Shown in pieces: positions 7,515 through 15,721 of a DNA stretch of 64,000 bases (its first letter is position 1; every line of letters begins with the position of its first letter). The translations under genes were made by a program, and so were the position numbers. The stretch spans positions 1-64,000 of the forward strand of contig JAUQQK010000002.1 of assembly GCA_030549905.1 (NCBI GenBank), given 5' to 3'. Under the pieces are notes generated by a model. That model was not told the DNA's origin and did no database searches. It saw only the letters and a list, made by a program, of their open reading frames with translations. This DNA is from Aquificota bacterium. GTDB lineage: Bacteria; Aquificota; Aquificia; Aquificales; Aquificaceae.

Positions 7515-9215
7515 TTACTTTGCAAGAACCCTCTCCACCTCCGCCAAGGAGGTTATTCCCTTCCTCACCTTGATAATGCCCGCCTCGTAAAGGGTTCTCA
7601 TACCCTTCTTTCTGGCAAGGTCTCTTATGTCTTCTGCGGTAGCACCCTTGACAATAAGCTTTCTTAGTTCTTCATCTACCTCTAATATCTCATGCACCGC
7701 TGTTCTACCCTTATATCCTGTTCCGTTGCAATGCTCACAGCCCTTAGGGTTTGCCTTGAAGATGGTTATATCTTCGTTTGGGTTTTTAAGCACACCAAGC
7801 CTTAAGAGGGCTTCCTTTGGTGTATCATCTACGAGCCTACACCTTGGGCATAACTTTCTTACAAGCCTCTGGGCTACTATCAATATGACGGAAGAGCCAA
7901 CAAGGAAAGGCTCTATACCCATATCCACAAGCCTCGTTATGGAGCTTGGTGCGTCGTTTGTGTGAAGTGTAGAAAAGACGAGGTGCCCCGTAAGGGCTGC
8001 CTTTATGCCTATCTCCGCCGTTTCCGTGTCCCTTATTTCACCTATGAGTATAATATCCGGGTCCTGTCTTAGGAAAGCTCTAAGCACGCTGGCAAAGTCC
8101 AGACCAATACGTTCATTTATCTGCACCTGGTTCAAGCCAGGTATGGAAACCTCCACAGGGTCCTCCGCAGTCATTATGTTCACATCGGGCGTATTCCTTT
8201 CCATAAGGGCCGCATACAGGGTTGTGGTCTTGCCAGAACCTGTAGGACCAGTAACCAGTATCATGCCCCAGGGTGTCCATATGGCTCTTCTGAACTTTTC
8301 AAGGTCGTCAGGCTCAAAGCCCAGGTCGTCAAGTTTAACATTAAGATACTTTTCAGCCTCCTGTATCCTCATGACCACCTTCTCCCCATACACGGTAGGT
8401 ACCGTGGATACCCTCAAGTCTATTTTTTTACCTTTATAATTTGTTCTTATCCTTCCATCCTGAGGTTTTCTTTTCTCTGCGATATCAAGCTTTGACATAA
8501 TCTTTAGCCTTGCCACTAAGGCATCTTTTACCCTCGCCTGAAGTTCATGGTAAACCCTTAAAACACCATCCACTCTGTATCTTATTACCACCTTTTTTTC
8601 CTGTGGTTCTACATGTATATCGGAAGCTCCTAACTTAACAGCCTCCGCTATTAAAAAGTTGGCAAGTTTAACTATGGGTCCCTCACCGGCTTCAGCAACC
8701 ACCTCTTGAAGTGGAAGCTCCCCTTCCTCCGCCTCTATTTCTATCTCTTCGCCCACGTCGAGGGATTCTACAAGCTTATCAACCGTAGGAAAGAGCTTAT
8801 CCAGTATGCTTTCAATGGACTGTTTTGTACTGGCATACGGAATTATTGTGTTAATCTTTGTTTTAAACCTCAGTTCGTTTACAAGTGCCTGGTTATAAGG
8901 GTTTATGGTAAGCACATACAGTTTGCCATCTTCATATTTTACGGGTGCTATGTAATACTTTCTCAGAAAGTCTTCTGGCAGTTTATTTTTTATTTCGTCG
9001 GATATGCTTACATCTTCAAGGGCTCCTCTCCATAGTTTCTGTGGCGTGTACTTTTGATAAAAGTCTATCAGCTTTACATCATCTATAAAGCCAAGCCTTA
9101 AAAGCGTGCTTATTACGTCCTCTTCTTTTCCCTTTTCCTTTTGAGCCTGAAGTGCCTGTTCCCTGCTTATGTAGCCCAGCTTCACCAAAAGCTCTAAAAG
9201 CCTCGCCTCATCCAT
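7515..9215 (-). CDS. pilB: Type IV pilus / type II secretion assembly ATPase (PilB/GspE)
   Basis: 566 aa. The N-terminal MshEN-type domain (GYISREQALQAQ) is followed by the secretion ATPase domain. Visible motifs are Walker A GPTGSGKTTT, an Asp-box with acidic stretch DPVEV, Walker B DPDIILIGEIRD and a His-box GHLVFSTLHTND. A zinc-binding CPRC...CEHC insert is typical of PilB/GspE extension ATPases. It acts at the inner membrane to power pilin assembly. No pilin or pilC gene is adjacent. It overlaps the panB stop by 8 nt, so the two are co-transcribed. PilB is preferred over GspE by length and by dprA/comEC in the window. Confidence 0.9.
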   Translation of the reverse strand: MDEARLLELLVKLGYISREQALQAQKEKGKEEDVISTLLRLGFIDDVKLIDFYQKYTPQKLWRGALEDVSISDEIKNKLPEDFLRKYYIAPVKYEDGKLYVLTINPYNQALVNELRFKTKINTIIPYASTKQSIESILDKLFPTVDKLVESLDVGEEIEIEAEEGELPLQEVVAEAGEGPIVKLANFLIAEAVKLGASDIHVEPQEKKVVIRYRVDGVLRVYHELQARVKDALVARLKIMSKLDIAEKRKPQDGRIRTNYKGKKIDLRVSTVPTVYGEKVVMRIQEAEKYLNVKLDDLGFEPDDLEKFRRAIWTPWGMILVTGPTGSGKTTTLYAALMERNTPDVNIMTAEDPVEVSIPGLNQVQINERIGLDFASVLRAFLRQDPDIILIGEIRDTETAEIGIKAALTGHLVFSTLHTNDAPSSITRLVDMGIEPFLVGSSVILIVAQRLVRKLCPRCRLVDDTPKEALLRLGVLKNPNEDITIFKANPKGCEHCNGTGYKGRTAVHEILEVDEELRKLIVKGATAEDIRDLARKKGMRTLYEAGIIKVRKGITSLAEVERVLAK

Positions 9216-10008
9216 AGCTTTCCTCCCATGAAGGGAAAAGCCCTTCCTCTACTTCTTCTTTAAACCTCTTTAATGCCTCTTTAAAAAGCTTCCCACCCTC
9301 TACATACCTTTTTACAAACTTGGGCTTTATATCTTCCACAAGCCCCACAAGGTCATAAAAAACGAGCACCTGCCCGTGGCAGTAAGGACCAGCTCCTATG
9401 CCTATGGTGATGGCTTTTGAATTTTCTGTAAGCTCCTTTGCTAAGGAGGTGGGCATGCTCTCAAGCACCACCATGAAGGCTCCGGCGGACTCAAGGGCTT
9501 TAAAATCCCTTCTAACCCTCTGAGCTTCTTCCTCAACCCTCCCCACCACCCTGTAGCCACCAAGGGCATGCACGCTTTGAGGTGTAAAGCCTATATGTCC
9601 CACCACTGGTATGCCTATATTTACGAGCTTATGTACAAGCTCCGCTATCTCTTCTCCACCCTCCAGCTTTACAGCGTTAGCTCCCGTTTCTTTCATAACC
9701 CTGCCACAGTTTTTTATTGCTTCCTCAAGGCTTACTTGATAGCTGAGGAAAGGCATATCCACTATAATAAAACTCCTTTTTGCACCGCGCCTGACAGCCT
9801 TTGTATGGTATATCATCTCTTCAAGGCTTACGGGCAGTGTGGATTCAAGCCCCTGAAATACCATACCTAAGGAATCCCCTACAAGTATGCAGTCTATACC
9901 TACCTCTTCACACAGTCTGGCACTCAGATAATCGTAGGTGGAGACCATCGTTATCCTTCTCCCCTCCTCCTTCTTCTTAAAGAGGCTCCTTATGGTTATA
10001 CCATCCAT
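9208..10008 (-). CDS. panB: 3-methyl-2-oxobutanoate hydroxymethyltransferase
   Basis: 266 aa, the usual PanB length. It makes ketopantoate from 2-oxoisovalerate and 5,10-methylene-THF for pantothenate and CoA. It has the TIM-barrel signatures MVSTYDYLSARL, ILVGDSLGMV (Mg-binding Asp), VVGHIGFTPQSVH and a catalytic Glu in VVLESMP. It is followed by pilB with an 8-nt overlap and preceded at 1 bp by a small unknown gene, so the three form one operon without metabolic logic. Confidence 0.95.
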   Translation of the reverse strand: MDGITIRSLFKKKEEGRRITMVSTYDYLSARLCEEVGIDCILVGDSLGMVFQGLESTLPVSLEEMIYHTKAVRRGAKRSFIIVDMPFLSYQVSLEEAIKNCGRVMKETGANAVKLEGGEEIAELVHKLVNIGIPVVGHIGFTPQSVHALGGYRVVGRVEEEAQRVRRDFKALESAGAFMVVLESMPTSLAKELTENSKAITIGIGAGPYCHGQVLVFYDLVGLVEDIKPKFVKRYVEGGKLFKEALKRFKEEVEEGLFPSWEESYG

Positions 10009-10009
10009 G

Positions 10010-10324
10010 TCAGCCTTCCTTTTTCTCTGAAACCGCCTCCTCTACTTCCTTAAGTAAGGATATGAGGTTTTTTACATGCTCTTTTAACTTATCAATATCG
10101 GAGAGTTCCCGCATTTCTTTTACAAGTGGGATAAGAGTATTAAGTAGCTCCTCCTTATTTGGTCCTTCGCCCACCCTTATCTGATAGGCGGAGGCGGTTA
10201 TAGGATTTATGATGGCATTTGCAATTTTTCTGGCACTTAGCCTATCCTCCACCTCTAAGAGCTCTTCCAGCTCCTTCTGCACACGCCTTATCAGGTTTAT
10301 GCCTATCTCAAACTCCTTACTCAT
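10010..10324 (-). CDS. Small helical protein, function unknown
   Basis: 104 aa, highly charged and predicted almost entirely helical (EFEIGINLIRRVQKELEELL at the start, LLKEVEEAVSEKKEG at the end). No signal peptide, cysteine or nucleotide-binding motif is visible. It has a clear GGAGG Shine-Dalgarno, and panB starts 1 bp after its stop. I do not recognise a family. Its fixed place in the panB-pilB operon and normal codon use support a real gene. Confidence 0.75.
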   Translation of the reverse strand: MSKEFEIGINLIRRVQKELEELLEVEDRLSARKIANAIINPITASAYQIRVGEGPNKEELLNTLIPLVKEMRELSDIDKLKEHVKNLISLLKEVEEAVSEKKEG

Positions 10325-10363
10325 TGATACCTCCAGCCATAAGTTTATGCTAAAAATTTTATA

Positions 10364-10774
10364 TCAACTTCTTAGGAAATCTTTCAATATCCTGCCATGG
10401 TCAAAGCACATACGCTCAAGGGGAAGTTCTTCAAGAGAAAATATTTTCACTTCCTTTGCATCGTCTCCAGCCTGTGGCTTCCCTTCCGCATCGCAGACAA
10501 AAACCACAGACACCACATGAAAGCGGGGGTCCCTTTGAGGGTCTGAATAAACACCCAACAGTCTTACTATTTTTGCGGAAAGTCCAGTTTCTTCTCCGAC
10601 TTCTCTTATAACTGCATCTTCTACTGTTTCGCCTACTTCTACAAAACCACCCGGAAGGGCAAAGCCAAGAGGAGGATATTTCCTTTCTACGAGCACTATG
10701 CCTTTTAGCTTTTCACCCTCCCACAATCTCAAAACCGCATCTACTGCAATGTATGGTGTGTTGGGTTTGAACAT
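10364..10774 (-). CDS. Nudix hydrolase
   Basis: 136 aa with a complete Nudix box starting GGFVEVGETVEDAVIREV and continuing GEETGL (pattern GX5EX7REUXEEXGU). It hydrolyses a nucleoside diphosphate linked to another group. The N-terminal PYIAVDAVLRLWEG and the SDPQRDPRFHVVSVVF strand resemble ADP-ribose pyrophosphatase or NADH pyrophosphatase-like members, but the substrate cannot be assigned. A TAAAAT hexamer (10783-10788 on the complement) lies 8 nt before the ATG and there is no Shine-Dalgarno. Confidence 0.9.
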   Translation of the reverse strand: MFKPNTPYIAVDAVLRLWEGEKLKGIVLVERKYPPLGFALPGGFVEVGETVEDAVIREVGEETGLSAKIVRLLGVYSDPQRDPRFHVVSVVFVCDAEGKPQAGDDAKEVKIFSLEELPLERMCFDHGRILKDFLRS

Positions 10775-10878
10775 GATAAAGAATTTTAAAGCATATAGGT
10801 ATGATGATGTAGGTCAGCTTGACCCGAAGGAGGGGGAATTTTATAATAGAAATTCAATCTCAATAAAGGAGGAGAAGC

Positions 10879-11190
10879 ATGAAACTGCTCGTGCTCGGCG
10901 GACACGACAGGCTTAAGTCTAAGGTAAGAGAGTTTTCAAAACGTTACAGAGTGGAGATAAAGTTCATAAATCAGGAAACTCAGCAAAATATAGATAGTGC
11001 TTTAGCCTGTGCGGATTGGGTCATAGTTTTTACAAGTCTTGTGGGTCATAACATGGTAAAGCTGGCTAAAGATTATGCTAAGGAAAGATGCATATTCTGT
11101 AGGTCTCATGGTGTATGTGCTCTAGAGAGGGAGATAAAGAGGCTTTTGGGCTATGAGAAAAATCATATTGACAACAGGTCTCAATTTTGA
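10879..11190 (+). CDS. DUF2325 family protein
   Basis: 103 aa. It matches the DUF2325 pattern: MKLLVLGGHDRLKSKVREF, a central DWVIVFTSLVGHNMVKLAKDYA, and RCIFCRSHGVCALEREI near the end. These are small Rossmann-like proteins of unknown function, often found as single genes. A strong GGAGG site precedes the ATG. Its stop codon lies inside the promoter assigned to the next gene, so the following operon is probably independently transcribed. Confidence 0.78.
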   Translation: MKLLVLGGHDRLKSKVREFSKRYRVEIKFINQETQQNIDSALACADWVIVFTSLVGHNMVKLAKDYAKERCIFCRSHGVCALEREIKRLLGYEKNHIDNRSQF

Positions 11191-11196
11191 TAAACT
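11168..11196 (+). promoter_or_regulatory. Promoter of the porin-cytochrome-flavoprotein operon
   Basis: Perfect -35 TTGACA at 11168-11173, a 17-bp spacer, and -10 TAAACT at 11191-11196 (4 of 6 matches). It overlaps the end of the DUF2325 gene and would give a leader of about 35 nt with an AGGAGGT ribosome site before the porin ATG. Confidence 0.6.
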
Positions 11197-11237
11197 AATT
11201 GCAATGAAATCTCAATATTTGTATTAGGAGGTAAGAA

Positions 11238-12620
11238 ATGAGGAAGGCACTTCTATTTACAGCACTTTTTTCAACGGTAGCTTTTGCTCAGAACCAAGAA
11301 GAGCGCATAAGACAGCTTGAGGAACAGATAAGAGCTTTACAGCAGGAGCTACAGAAGATAAAAGAAGAGCAGAAGAAAGCCCAAGAAGTCCAGAAGGAAG
11401 TGGAAGCTGTCAAAGAAGAGGTCAGGAAGCTTAGGCTTGATATTGCCATACCAATGGTTGAGATTAAGTCTTATTCTGGACTTGGACCTTCCGCTTCAAA
11501 GGTACATTTCAATCCAAAGGGTGTTTCCATAGGTGGATATGGTGAGCTAACCTTTACACGCAACAGCAATTTCAATAGAAACAGTCCGGGCAATCAACAG
11601 GGTGGAGCCAAAAACATTGCGGACACGCAGAGAATTATCATTTATCTTGGCTATGCCTTCAGCGAAAAGCTCAAGTTTAATTCAGAGTTGGAGTTAGAGC
11701 ATGCTTCCACTTCAAGCGCTCATGGTACGGGTGGAGGATACTTCAAGGCTGAGCTTGCCTACCTTGACTATCAGTTTAGACCTGAGTTTGGATTAAGGGG
11801 AGGGCTTCTACTTATGCCATTAGGCATAATCAACGAAGTGCATGAGCCACCCACCTTTCCAACTGCAGAAAGACCCTTCCTTGAGAGGAGACTTATACCA
11901 ACCACCTGGGAGGAGATGGGCATAGGAGCTTACGGAAGTGTGGGCATGGTGGATTACAGATTTTACATAACCAACGGACTTATGTTAAAAGGTAACGGAA
12001 CCTACAGTGCTACCGCACCCCTGCAAAGTGTAAAGCAAAGAGGTGCAAGGGCTACCTTTGATGAGATAGGTTTTACTGGTAGGGTGGATATAAACCTTCC
12101 TATGAATATAAAAGTAGGTGGTTCCTTCTGGACGGGTGGAGTGCAGAGTAAGGGAGGTGGCGATTCAGCTCTTGGTCTTGGAAGAGGTACAAAGGTGGGC
12201 TCTCTGACTATGCTTTCACCCCATATCTGGTGGCAACACATGGGCTTTGATATAAGGCTTGTAGGTGTATACACAGACATAAAGGATGCAAAAAGGATAG
12301 GACAGGACCTAAACGTGAATACCTTCCCTTCAAAACAACAAGGCTACTATCTACAGGTGGCTTATGACCTCTTTAGGCTCTTCGGTCCTGAAAATCAGGA
12401 GCTTTATGTATTTGGCATGTATGAGGATATAGACACCCACAAGGAAGTACCTTCTGGTTTTACAAAGCCTGCAGGACACAAACTAAAGGTTTATAACTTT
12501 GGCATATCTTACAAACCTCACCCCCTTGTAGCTATAAAGGCGGACTACGCAAGGCTAAACTATAGCAAGCCTGCAAGGGACGAAGATGAATACAGGCTCA
12601 CCCTTAGCTTTATGTTCTGA
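11238..12620 (+). CDS. Outer-membrane porin with N-terminal coiled coil
   Basis: 460 aa. A signal peptide (MRKALLFTALFSTVAFAQ) is followed by a coiled coil over about residues 22-75 (EERIRQLEEQIRALQQELQ and onward). From about residue 95 there is a beta-barrel rich in alternating aromatic and polar strands, and the last strand ends in LSFMF, the usual terminal Phe. The architecture resembles phosphate-selective porin-like (OprO/OprP) proteins whose coiled coil reaches into the periplasm. It is first in a group with a diheme cytochrome, an FMN-binding protein and a membrane protein. Substrate and partners are unknown. Confidence 0.85.
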   Translation: MRKALLFTALFSTVAFAQNQEERIRQLEEQIRALQQELQKIKEEQKKAQEVQKEVEAVKEEVRKLRLDIAIPMVEIKSYSGLGPSASKVHFNPKGVSIGGYGELTFTRNSNFNRNSPGNQQGGAKNIADTQRIIIYLGYAFSEKLKFNSELELEHASTSSAHGTGGGYFKAELAYLDYQFRPEFGLRGGLLLMPLGIINEVHEPPTFPTAERPFLERRLIPTTWEEMGIGAYGSVGMVDYRFYITNGLMLKGNGTYSATAPLQSVKQRGARATFDEIGFTGRVDINLPMNIKVGGSFWTGGVQSKGGGDSALGLGRGTKVGSLTMLSPHIWWQHMGFDIRLVGVYTDIKDAKRIGQDLNVNTFPSKQQGYYLQVAYDLFRLFGPENQELYVFGMYEDIDTHKEVPSGFTKPAGHKLKVYNFGISYKPHPLVAIKADYARLNYSKPARDEDEYRLTLSFMF

Positions 12621-12638
12621 GGCTCTTCTTCATGTTTG

Positions 12639-12656
12639 CCCTCCCTTCGGGGAGGG
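12639..12656 (+). terminator. Stable UUCG hairpin after the porin gene
   Basis: A perfect 7-bp stem CCCTCCC/GGGAGGG closed by a TTCG tetraloop begins 18 nt after the porin stop. It lacks a following T-run, so it may be an mRNA-stabilising or attenuating hairpin that lowers expression of the downstream cytochrome rather than a full terminator. Confidence 0.6.
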
Positions 12657-12684
12657 GGTATTAAACCTGCTCTAGAGAACTGTC

Positions 12685-14226
12685 ATGGAAAAGTTTTTAC
12701 TTTATATGCTTGTAGTAAGGTATGGAAAAGCTGTAGCAAATCCTTGTTATGTGTGCCACACGCAGGCAAATACTCCGTATGCTAATGAAACTACAGATTT
12801 GGAGCTTACCTTTAAATACTCTTTCCCTGAAGAAATAAAGAAAAGAGGAAATCCATGGCTTAATGCCATCAGACCAGACCTCACCCTCGCAAATATACCC
12901 ATGCCTTCAGATTCAGAAATTCAAGCGTGGATAAGACAGGACAACTGGACGCCTGCTTACATTTCAAGAGGGCAAGGAGCCTACAAATACTTTCCAGACG
13001 TGCCACCCTTATATGTGTATTCTAACCAAGGCTACAAACTAAACCCTCAAGTGGTGGATGAGGAAGGTTTTATACATGACCCACAGACAGGTCAGCTTAC
13101 AGGCTGGAGAGTTTTCAAGTGGAAACCTTTTCCCGGCTTTTTCCCTACCAATGGCAGGATAGACTCCACTCTCATAAGACTTCCTGAGGAATTTAGAACC
13201 GATATAAATACTTACAAGAAAAACCTTGCCATTGTAGAATGCGCAGTAAAAGGCATAAAACCCGGAGAAATCTGTAAGAACACAGAGGTAGGAGATTTTG
13301 TGATGCCAGAGTATTATGAAGGTGGTGCAAAGCATGTGCGAGTTGTTGCCTATCAGTATCCACCCGGTACCGAATTTGCTCACCCTATATACTACCTTGA
13401 CCCTCAAAATACTTACTCTTTCAAATCTTTAAGACTAAAAGAGATGAGATATATGAAGAAAATTTCTTACGCGGACTTGTCGCAGGGTGGCGAAGAGGAG
13501 GAAGAAGAGGATAAATTCTTCTGGGACAAGGGTTTAGTTTTTAACCTTAGCAAAAACTGGCTTATGGTAGGTTTTATTGAAAACAAAGATGGAAGCCTTA
13601 GACCTCAAAGCGCGGAAGAGATGAAGTTCTGTATCTCTTGTCATGGTGGTATAGGTGGGTCGGTAGATGCTACTTTTACTTACTGGCGCAAAGCGCCGGG
13701 TGCGGGTGGTTGGATGGAGCAGGATTATAACCTTACTGTTAAAAACATAAAGGACTGGAATTATGCAAGCTACGAAGGACAGATAGGTGAAAGTCTAAAA
13801 GGGCTTATAAACCTTGTAAGAGGAGAATATCAGCTCTACTTTGCTATGACAGATGGAGGAGACCACTTTAGAAGCAATCAAGAAGTGCGCTCAAGAATAA
13901 GCAAAGACCCAAACAAAATATCTTTCGTACTTTCACCAGAGTACAACATACTCACAAATCCAAGTCTTATTAATTACCTTGACGAGGAAGGATACATAAA
14001 ACCCGACCTGTTTTTACCTTCTGCGGAGCGAGCCTACGCTATAGATAAGCAGTATTTTAGAGTTGTGCAGGCTCAGGCTTTTAGGTTTGGAAGAGACGTG
14101 TTTGACAGACCCTTCGGTGTTTCTTCTGGTGGAAACTCTTTAGAAAACTTAAAGGACGTAGAAGATACAGGCATAAGCCTTTCAAAACTCTGGCTTATAA
14201 TAAAAACTTTTCTATTTTTAGATTAA
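12685..14226 (+). CDS. Diheme c-type cytochrome, unrecognised family
   Basis: 513 aa with two CxxCH heme sites: CYVCH near residue 22 and CISCH near residue 315. The N-terminus is a short, atypical export signal (MEKFLLYMLVVRYGKAVA, then NP). The rest is a large domain with many aromatic residues (WLNAIRPDLT, GWRVFKWKPFPGFFPTNGR) and a run of acidic residues about 270-278 before the second heme. I do not recognise the family. No good Shine-Dalgarno precedes the ATG, and a stop lies just upstream in frame. It is most likely periplasmic or on the outer membrane, beside a porin and an FMN-binding protein, suggesting electron transfer. Confidence 0.8.
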   Translation: MEKFLLYMLVVRYGKAVANPCYVCHTQANTPYANETTDLELTFKYSFPEEIKKRGNPWLNAIRPDLTLANIPMPSDSEIQAWIRQDNWTPAYISRGQGAYKYFPDVPPLYVYSNQGYKLNPQVVDEEGFIHDPQTGQLTGWRVFKWKPFPGFFPTNGRIDSTLIRLPEEFRTDINTYKKNLAIVECAVKGIKPGEICKNTEVGDFVMPEYYEGGAKHVRVVAYQYPPGTEFAHPIYYLDPQNTYSFKSLRLKEMRYMKKISYADLSQGGEEEEEEDKFFWDKGLVFNLSKNWLMVGFIENKDGSLRPQSAEEMKFCISCHGGIGGSVDATFTYWRKAPGAGGWMEQDYNLTVKNIKDWNYASYEGQIGESLKGLINLVRGEYQLYFAMTDGGDHFRSNQEVRSRISKDPNKISFVLSPEYNILTNPSLINYLDEEGYIKPDLFLPSAERAYAIDKQYFRVVQAQAFRFGRDVFDRPFGVSSGGNSLENLKDVEDTGISLSKLWLIIKTFLFLD

Positions 14227-14238
14227 AAGAGGTAAGCC

Positions 14239-14775
14239 ATGTGTAGAAAATGTTTTATCTTGCTTTTAATTTTGATAACCCTCAGTCTGGCAGGTTCAAG
14301 GGAGTTTAAAAAACCAGAACAAGCTCTCGCTCAAATATATCCTGGCTCTCAAATAGAGGTAAAAAACATAGCCCTTACAAAAGAACAGATAGAACAGGTG
14401 GAAAAGCTCTCAGGAGTAAAACTCCGCGACAGATTGGTATCGTGGTATATCGTCAAAAAGGCAGGACAGATAGTAGCCTACGGCTATGTAGATGTGCATA
14501 CGGTAAGAACACATTCGGAAGTAGTGCTATACACAATAAAGCCAAACGGTTCCATTGATGTGATAGAAGTGCTCGCCTTTAATGAACCTTTGGAATATAT
14601 GCCAGAGGAAGAGTGGCTTAGGCTTTTTGCAGGGAAAAGCCTTTCAAAAGACTCTATACGTCTAAAAAGAGATATACCAAACATTACAGGTGCTACCCTT
14701 ACTGCAAGAGCAATAACAGACAACACAAGGAAAGTTTTAGCCTTGTGGCAGGTGCTTTTTGGAGGCTCTAAATGA
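14239..14775 (+). CDS. Exported FMN-binding domain protein (RnfG/NosR-like)
   Basis: 178 aa. A signal peptide (MCRKCFILLLILITLSLAG) is followed by a compact FMN-binding domain. The motif NITGATLTARAI near residues 149-160 matches the [S/T]GAT site at which ApbE attaches FMN covalently to threonine in RnfG, NqrC and NosR-type proteins. The segment RTHSEVVLYTIKPNGSI is the family core. It follows the diheme cytochrome by 12 bp and overlaps the next membrane gene by 4 nt (ATGA). Inferred role: periplasmic one-electron flavin carrier between a membrane donor and the cytochrome. Confidence 0.82.
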   Translation: MCRKCFILLLILITLSLAGSREFKKPEQALAQIYPGSQIEVKNIALTKEQIEQVEKLSGVKLRDRLVSWYIVKKAGQIVAYGYVDVHTVRTHSEVVLYTIKPNGSIDVIEVLAFNEPLEYMPEEEWLRLFAGKSLSKDSIRLKRDIPNITGATLTARAITDNTRKVLALWQVLFGGSK

Positions 14776-15719
14776 GGTTTTTCATATCCTCTGACATAAA
14801 AAAGAACAGAACCCTTTATTTTGCTGTGCTTTTCTTTATGGTTTTTTCTTTTCTCTTTTGGCTTTCTTCATGGCTTCATTTTTATGCAAAATACACCTTC
14901 TCTTACGAAGGTTTAGTCAAATACTTTTTCACAGACCCTGAATATCCTGAACGCATATCCATAAGCCAGCTTTCGGAAGACTTGCATGTAAGCCTCTTTC
15001 TTCACAGTTTTATACTTCTTGTGCTTTTTTCCCTTTTCAATCTCGTAGCCAAGGACAGCAAATTAAAAAGTTTTTCGGTAGTGCTGGTCTTTTCGTTAGC
15101 TACATTCTACATATTGTCTGACCTTCTTATTTATTTTCTAAATCAACCTGCCTTTGTATGGTTAAAATTTGCTTCCTTTATAATCTACCAAACATCTTTC
15201 ATAATAGTTTGGTTATATACCTTATTCAAAATTCTAAACGCCAAGCCTCCTTCCAACAGTTCTTTACGTCTTCTTGTGTTTTTGTTTTCTATATTTTCAC
15301 TTATCTTTTTTCTTTCAAACTTTTTAAATTTTTATTCAAAGATGGGTTTGAACCCAGAGGGTATAAGAAATTATTATCTTGGAAACCCACAGCTTTTTAT
15401 CAAGAAAAAGACTTTTGAAGGTGTATTTAAAGTTTTTTATCCACATCTTTTAGCCATGTCTATATATTGTCTTACCCTTGCTCATCTTTTGCCCTTTGCG
15501 GGCCTAAGACAGAAAACAGGCTTTTACCTGGGCATACTGCTCTTTACTTTCTCGTCTATTGACAACCTTTCAAGTATTTTAATCTTATATACTTCTTCTG
15601 GAATGGCTGAGCTTAAACTTCTCAGTTTTATCTGCTTTCATCTGATAGCCTTTTACTGCTGTCTTGTGCTTCTGAGGGCTTCTGTAAAGAAGGGAGAGTT
15701 TCCAGCCCTGTATGTATAG
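14772..15719 (+). CDS. Polytopic membrane protein with internal duplication
   Basis: 315 aa with about eight predicted transmembrane helices arranged as two similar halves. Each half has an aromatic-rich helix, an extracytoplasmic loop with the pattern FYxK...EG...Y(F/Y)...P, then a helix with a conserved His: WLHFYAKYTFSYEGLVKYFF and HSFILLV in the first half, FLNFYSKMGLNPEGIRNYYL and PHLLAMSIYCLTLAH in the second. Histidines in helices could bind heme b, but this is inference. ATGA overlap with the FMN-binding gene indicates coupled synthesis. Candidate quinol-side membrane anchor of the module; family not recognised. Confidence 0.75.
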   Translation: MRFFISSDIKKNRTLYFAVLFFMVFSFLFWLSSWLHFYAKYTFSYEGLVKYFFTDPEYPERISISQLSEDLHVSLFLHSFILLVLFSLFNLVAKDSKLKSFSVVLVFSLATFYILSDLLIYFLNQPAFVWLKFASFIIYQTSFIIVWLYTLFKILNAKPPSNSSLRLLVFLFSIFSLIFFLSNFLNFYSKMGLNPEGIRNYYLGNPQLFIKKKTFEGVFKVFYPHLLAMSIYCLTLAHLLPFAGLRQKTGFYLGILLFTFSSIDNLSSILILYTSSGMAELKLLSFICFHLIAFYCCLVLLRASVKKGEFPALYV

Positions 15720-15721
15720 CC

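Noticed and set aside
12685-12740. Frameshift in the diheme cytochrome signal peptide
   Set aside because: The signal looks atypically short, but an in-frame stop lies just upstream and no better frame continues the signal, so the annotated start is kept.
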